Shown: positions 14,215-14,316 of the stretch, one piece after another | Layout: every line of letters begins with the position of its first letter | Numbering within the stretch: the stretch's first letter is position 1 | Source of the DNA: Rhodospirillaceae bacterium | Lineage (GTDB): Bacteria; Pseudomonadota; Alphaproteobacteria; Rhodospirillales; Magnetovibrionaceae | Direction: 5' to 3' | DNA length: 14,316 nucleotides | Assembly: GCA_029883045.1 (NCBI GenBank) | Contig: JAOUJU010000016.1 | Coordinates: forward strand, 1 to 14,316 | Notes under the pieces: generated by a model | Database searches by the model: none | Seen by the model: only the letters and a program-made list of their open reading frames with translations | Told to the model about the DNA's origin: nothing | Position numbers and translations under genes: made by a program

Positions 14215-14316
14215 AGGGCAAAGGGTCCACACCTTTCCGGTTAGAATTTATTTTGAAGATACCGATGCAGGTGGAATTGTTTATCATAGCCGTTACCTTA
14301 ATTTTTGTGAGCGCGC
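14207..14316 (+). CDS. ybgC: YbgC-type acyl-CoA thioesterase, N-terminal fragment (runs off the right edge)
   Basis: ATG 14207 opens a frame inside the last codons of ruvB that continues to the window end, giving 36 complete codons. The residues YFEDTDAGGIVYHSRYLNFCER match the hotdog-fold thioesterase YbgC, including the catalytic aspartate of the DTDAGG loop and the YH pair after it. In proteobacteria this gene commonly opens the tol-pal operon (tolQ, tolR, tolA, tolB, pal), and ruvB-ybgC is a frequent junction, so tolQ is expected just outside the window. The 8-nt overlap suggests co-transcription with ruvB. Confidence 0.93.
   Translation, partial: MSEGQRVHTFPVRIYFEDTDAGGIVYHSRYLNFCER

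Overview
The window looks like chromosomal DNA from a moderately AT-rich alphaproteobacterium, most likely in or near Rhodospirillales. This is inferred from gene families and gene order: zauP-zapA followed by a 6S-like RNA and a 5-formyltetrahydrofolate cyclo-ligase gene, then YmdB-like phosphoesterase, yebC, ruvC, ruvA, ruvB and ybgC. It is also inferred from an efp/suhB block beside a MotA-like/OmpA-like envelope gene cluster. I cannot name a genus. No insertion sequence, phage, CRISPR array, tRNA or rRNA was seen.

The layout is divergent around a long non-coding stretch at 8095-8527. Everything to its left is on the minus strand. Reading in the direction of transcription this is gap with a strong terminator, thiE with a possible leaderless promoter, a soluble GGDEF diguanylate cyclase, and efp overlapping suhB. 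Then come a secreted proline-rich OmpA-domain protein, a MotA/TolQ/ExbB-like channel protein, a MotB-like OmpA-domain stator partner, and the first 17 codons of what looks like an MFS transporter running off the left edge.

Everything to the right is on the plus strand. It starts with a small coiled-coil gene (probable zauP) behind a good sigma70-like promoter, then zapA (cell division). A structured RNA matching the expected place and shape of 6S RNA follows, then the cyclo-ligase overlapping a YmdB-type metallophosphoesterase by 4 nt. After a 245-nt gap with a 29-bp tandem repeat come yebC, the complete RuvC-RuvA-RuvB Holliday-junction set, and the first 36 codons of a ybgC-type thioesterase, which in many proteobacteria opens the tol-pal operon.

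Most of the window is core housekeeping. The least explained part is the three-gene envelope cluster at 165-3748: a four-helix proton-channel subunit, a single-helix partner with a long coiled coil and a peptidoglycan-binding domain, and a secreted proline-rich OmpA-domain protein. It has the parts of an ion-driven envelope machine, but no flagellar, Tol or known Zorya partner genes are beside it. Smaller points of interest are the tandem repeat before yebC, the terminator-promoter packing at thiE, and the AT-only hairpin touching the zapA ribosome binding site.
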